A stretch of 31,819 nt of DNA from a virus, in the IMG/VR virus record IMGVR_UViG_3300008469_000296, positions 1 through 31,819 of that record; one strand, 5' to 3'. The notes beneath the pieces are model-generated. The model worked only from the letters and a program-made list of their open reading frames with translations, was not told where the DNA came from and did not search any database. Of the stretch, positions 31,532-31,819 are shown one piece after another (within the stretch, counting starts at the first letter, position 1; the number at the start of each line of letters is the position of its first letter). The position numbers were made by a program, and so were the translations under genes.

Positions 31532-31819
31532 CTTTGATAATCTTTTAATTTCCTTTTCGCCTTCTTTTGTACAATAAAATGGGATACTAAAATTGAGTTC
31601 ATCAATTTTTTGCAGGACAGTCTCAGAATAATTTTGTGGCATCCCTGTATTATCTAAAATCAAATCATATTTTAAATCCAAATCATCTAATTCCTTTTCA
31701 CTAGGATGCAAATCATCAGATACAATATCATTATTAATAACTTTGATAACATATGGGCTAAACCCTAACATGTTCAACAATTCACTGCCAAATCTAAAAT
31801 CGGGTATAAATATATATTT
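31517..31819 (-). CDS. Deoxynucleoside monophosphate kinase (gp1-like), C-terminal part
   Basis: The frame is open from the right window edge to a stop at 31517, giving 100 residues of an incomplete gene. The visible part reads YIFIPDFRFGSELLNMLG, then VIKVINNDIVSDDLHPSEKELDDL and YDLILDNTG. This matches the closing portion of phage dNMP kinases, where a DVRFPNE segment is followed by an HPSE motif. Such kinases phosphorylate dGMP, dTMP and modified dCMP for phage DNA synthesis. The N-terminal P-loop lies beyond the window, so the call is tentative. Confidence 0.65.
   Translation of the reverse strand, partial: KYIFIPDFRFGSELLNMLGFSPYVIKVINNDIVSDDLHPSEKELDDLDLKYDLILDNTGMPQNYSETVLQKIDELNFSIPFYCTKEGEKEIKRLSKLIKI

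Noticed and set aside
1-31819. CRISPR array or insertion sequence
   Set aside because: No regularly spaced direct repeats and no transposase or terminal inverted repeats were seen.

Overview
The window is a compact, strongly AT-rich stretch of a T4-superfamily (myovirus-type) phage genome. Every convincing gene lies on the minus strand, so transcription runs from high to low coordinates. Genes are packed with 1-20 base overlaps or short gaps, most have an AAGGA or AGGAG ribosome site, and no gene-free stretch exceeds about 300 bases. T4-type hallmarks are rIIA, a family B DNA polymerase (gp43), a gp41-type replicative helicase, Dda, a gp31/GroES-like cochaperonin, UvsX, gp44, gp46 and gp47, plus weaker calls for gp33 and gp62. 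The host is probably a low-GC bacterium; the low GC and the deazaguanine genes recall Campylobacterota phages, but the sequence does not prove this.

Layout, left to right: the N-terminal part of rIIA runs off the left edge (1-1784). An ABC ATPase and a GNAT acyltransferase pair follow (1894-3352). The DNA polymerase gene (3361-6437) is interrupted by a 284-base group I intron. Then come an HNH endonuclease and a 7-deazaguanine DNA-modification cluster (7628-14489): folE, a QueF-like T-fold protein, a FemX/GNAT-like acyltransferase, queF, queE, queC, a class II glutamine amidotransferase, a DpdA-type transglycosylase and queD. A Gpt-like purine phosphoribosyltransferase sits just upstream. Small unknown genes fill 15.3-17.3 kb, followed by an acidic DMP19-like protein. 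The helicase gene is broken into two ORFs carrying the halves of a split intein (17968-19829). After it come smpB, dda, a DHH phosphoesterase, a GroES-like gene, uvsX, gp44, the gp62 and gp33 candidates, gp46/gp47, a second metallophosphoesterase and the C-terminal part of a dNMP kinase at the right edge.

How the genes fit together: FolE, QueD, QueE, QueC and QueF can turn GTP into preQ1. DpdA would exchange guanine in DNA for a deazaguanine base, and the Gpt-like enzyme could return the expelled guanine to GMP. The amidotransferase and the FemX-like acyltransferase are candidates for tailoring the base. DpdA and the acyltransferase end in the same short acidic-Trp-hydrophobic C-terminus (DDWI, NDWL) as the DNA polymerase (DDWF) and the gp33-like protein (GDWM). 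In T4, polymerase and gp33 bind the sliding clamp through their C-termini, so I infer that base replacement may be clamp-tethered and follow the fork. This is the most interesting possible new system in the window.

Eight intergenic sites share a rigid promoter architecture: two TTAAGG-like boxes 11 bases apart, then exactly 10 bases to TATAAT. This suggests a phage middle-promoter class. Two mobile elements sit in the most conserved motifs of the replication genes: the group I intron in polymerase motif B and the split intein in the helicase core.
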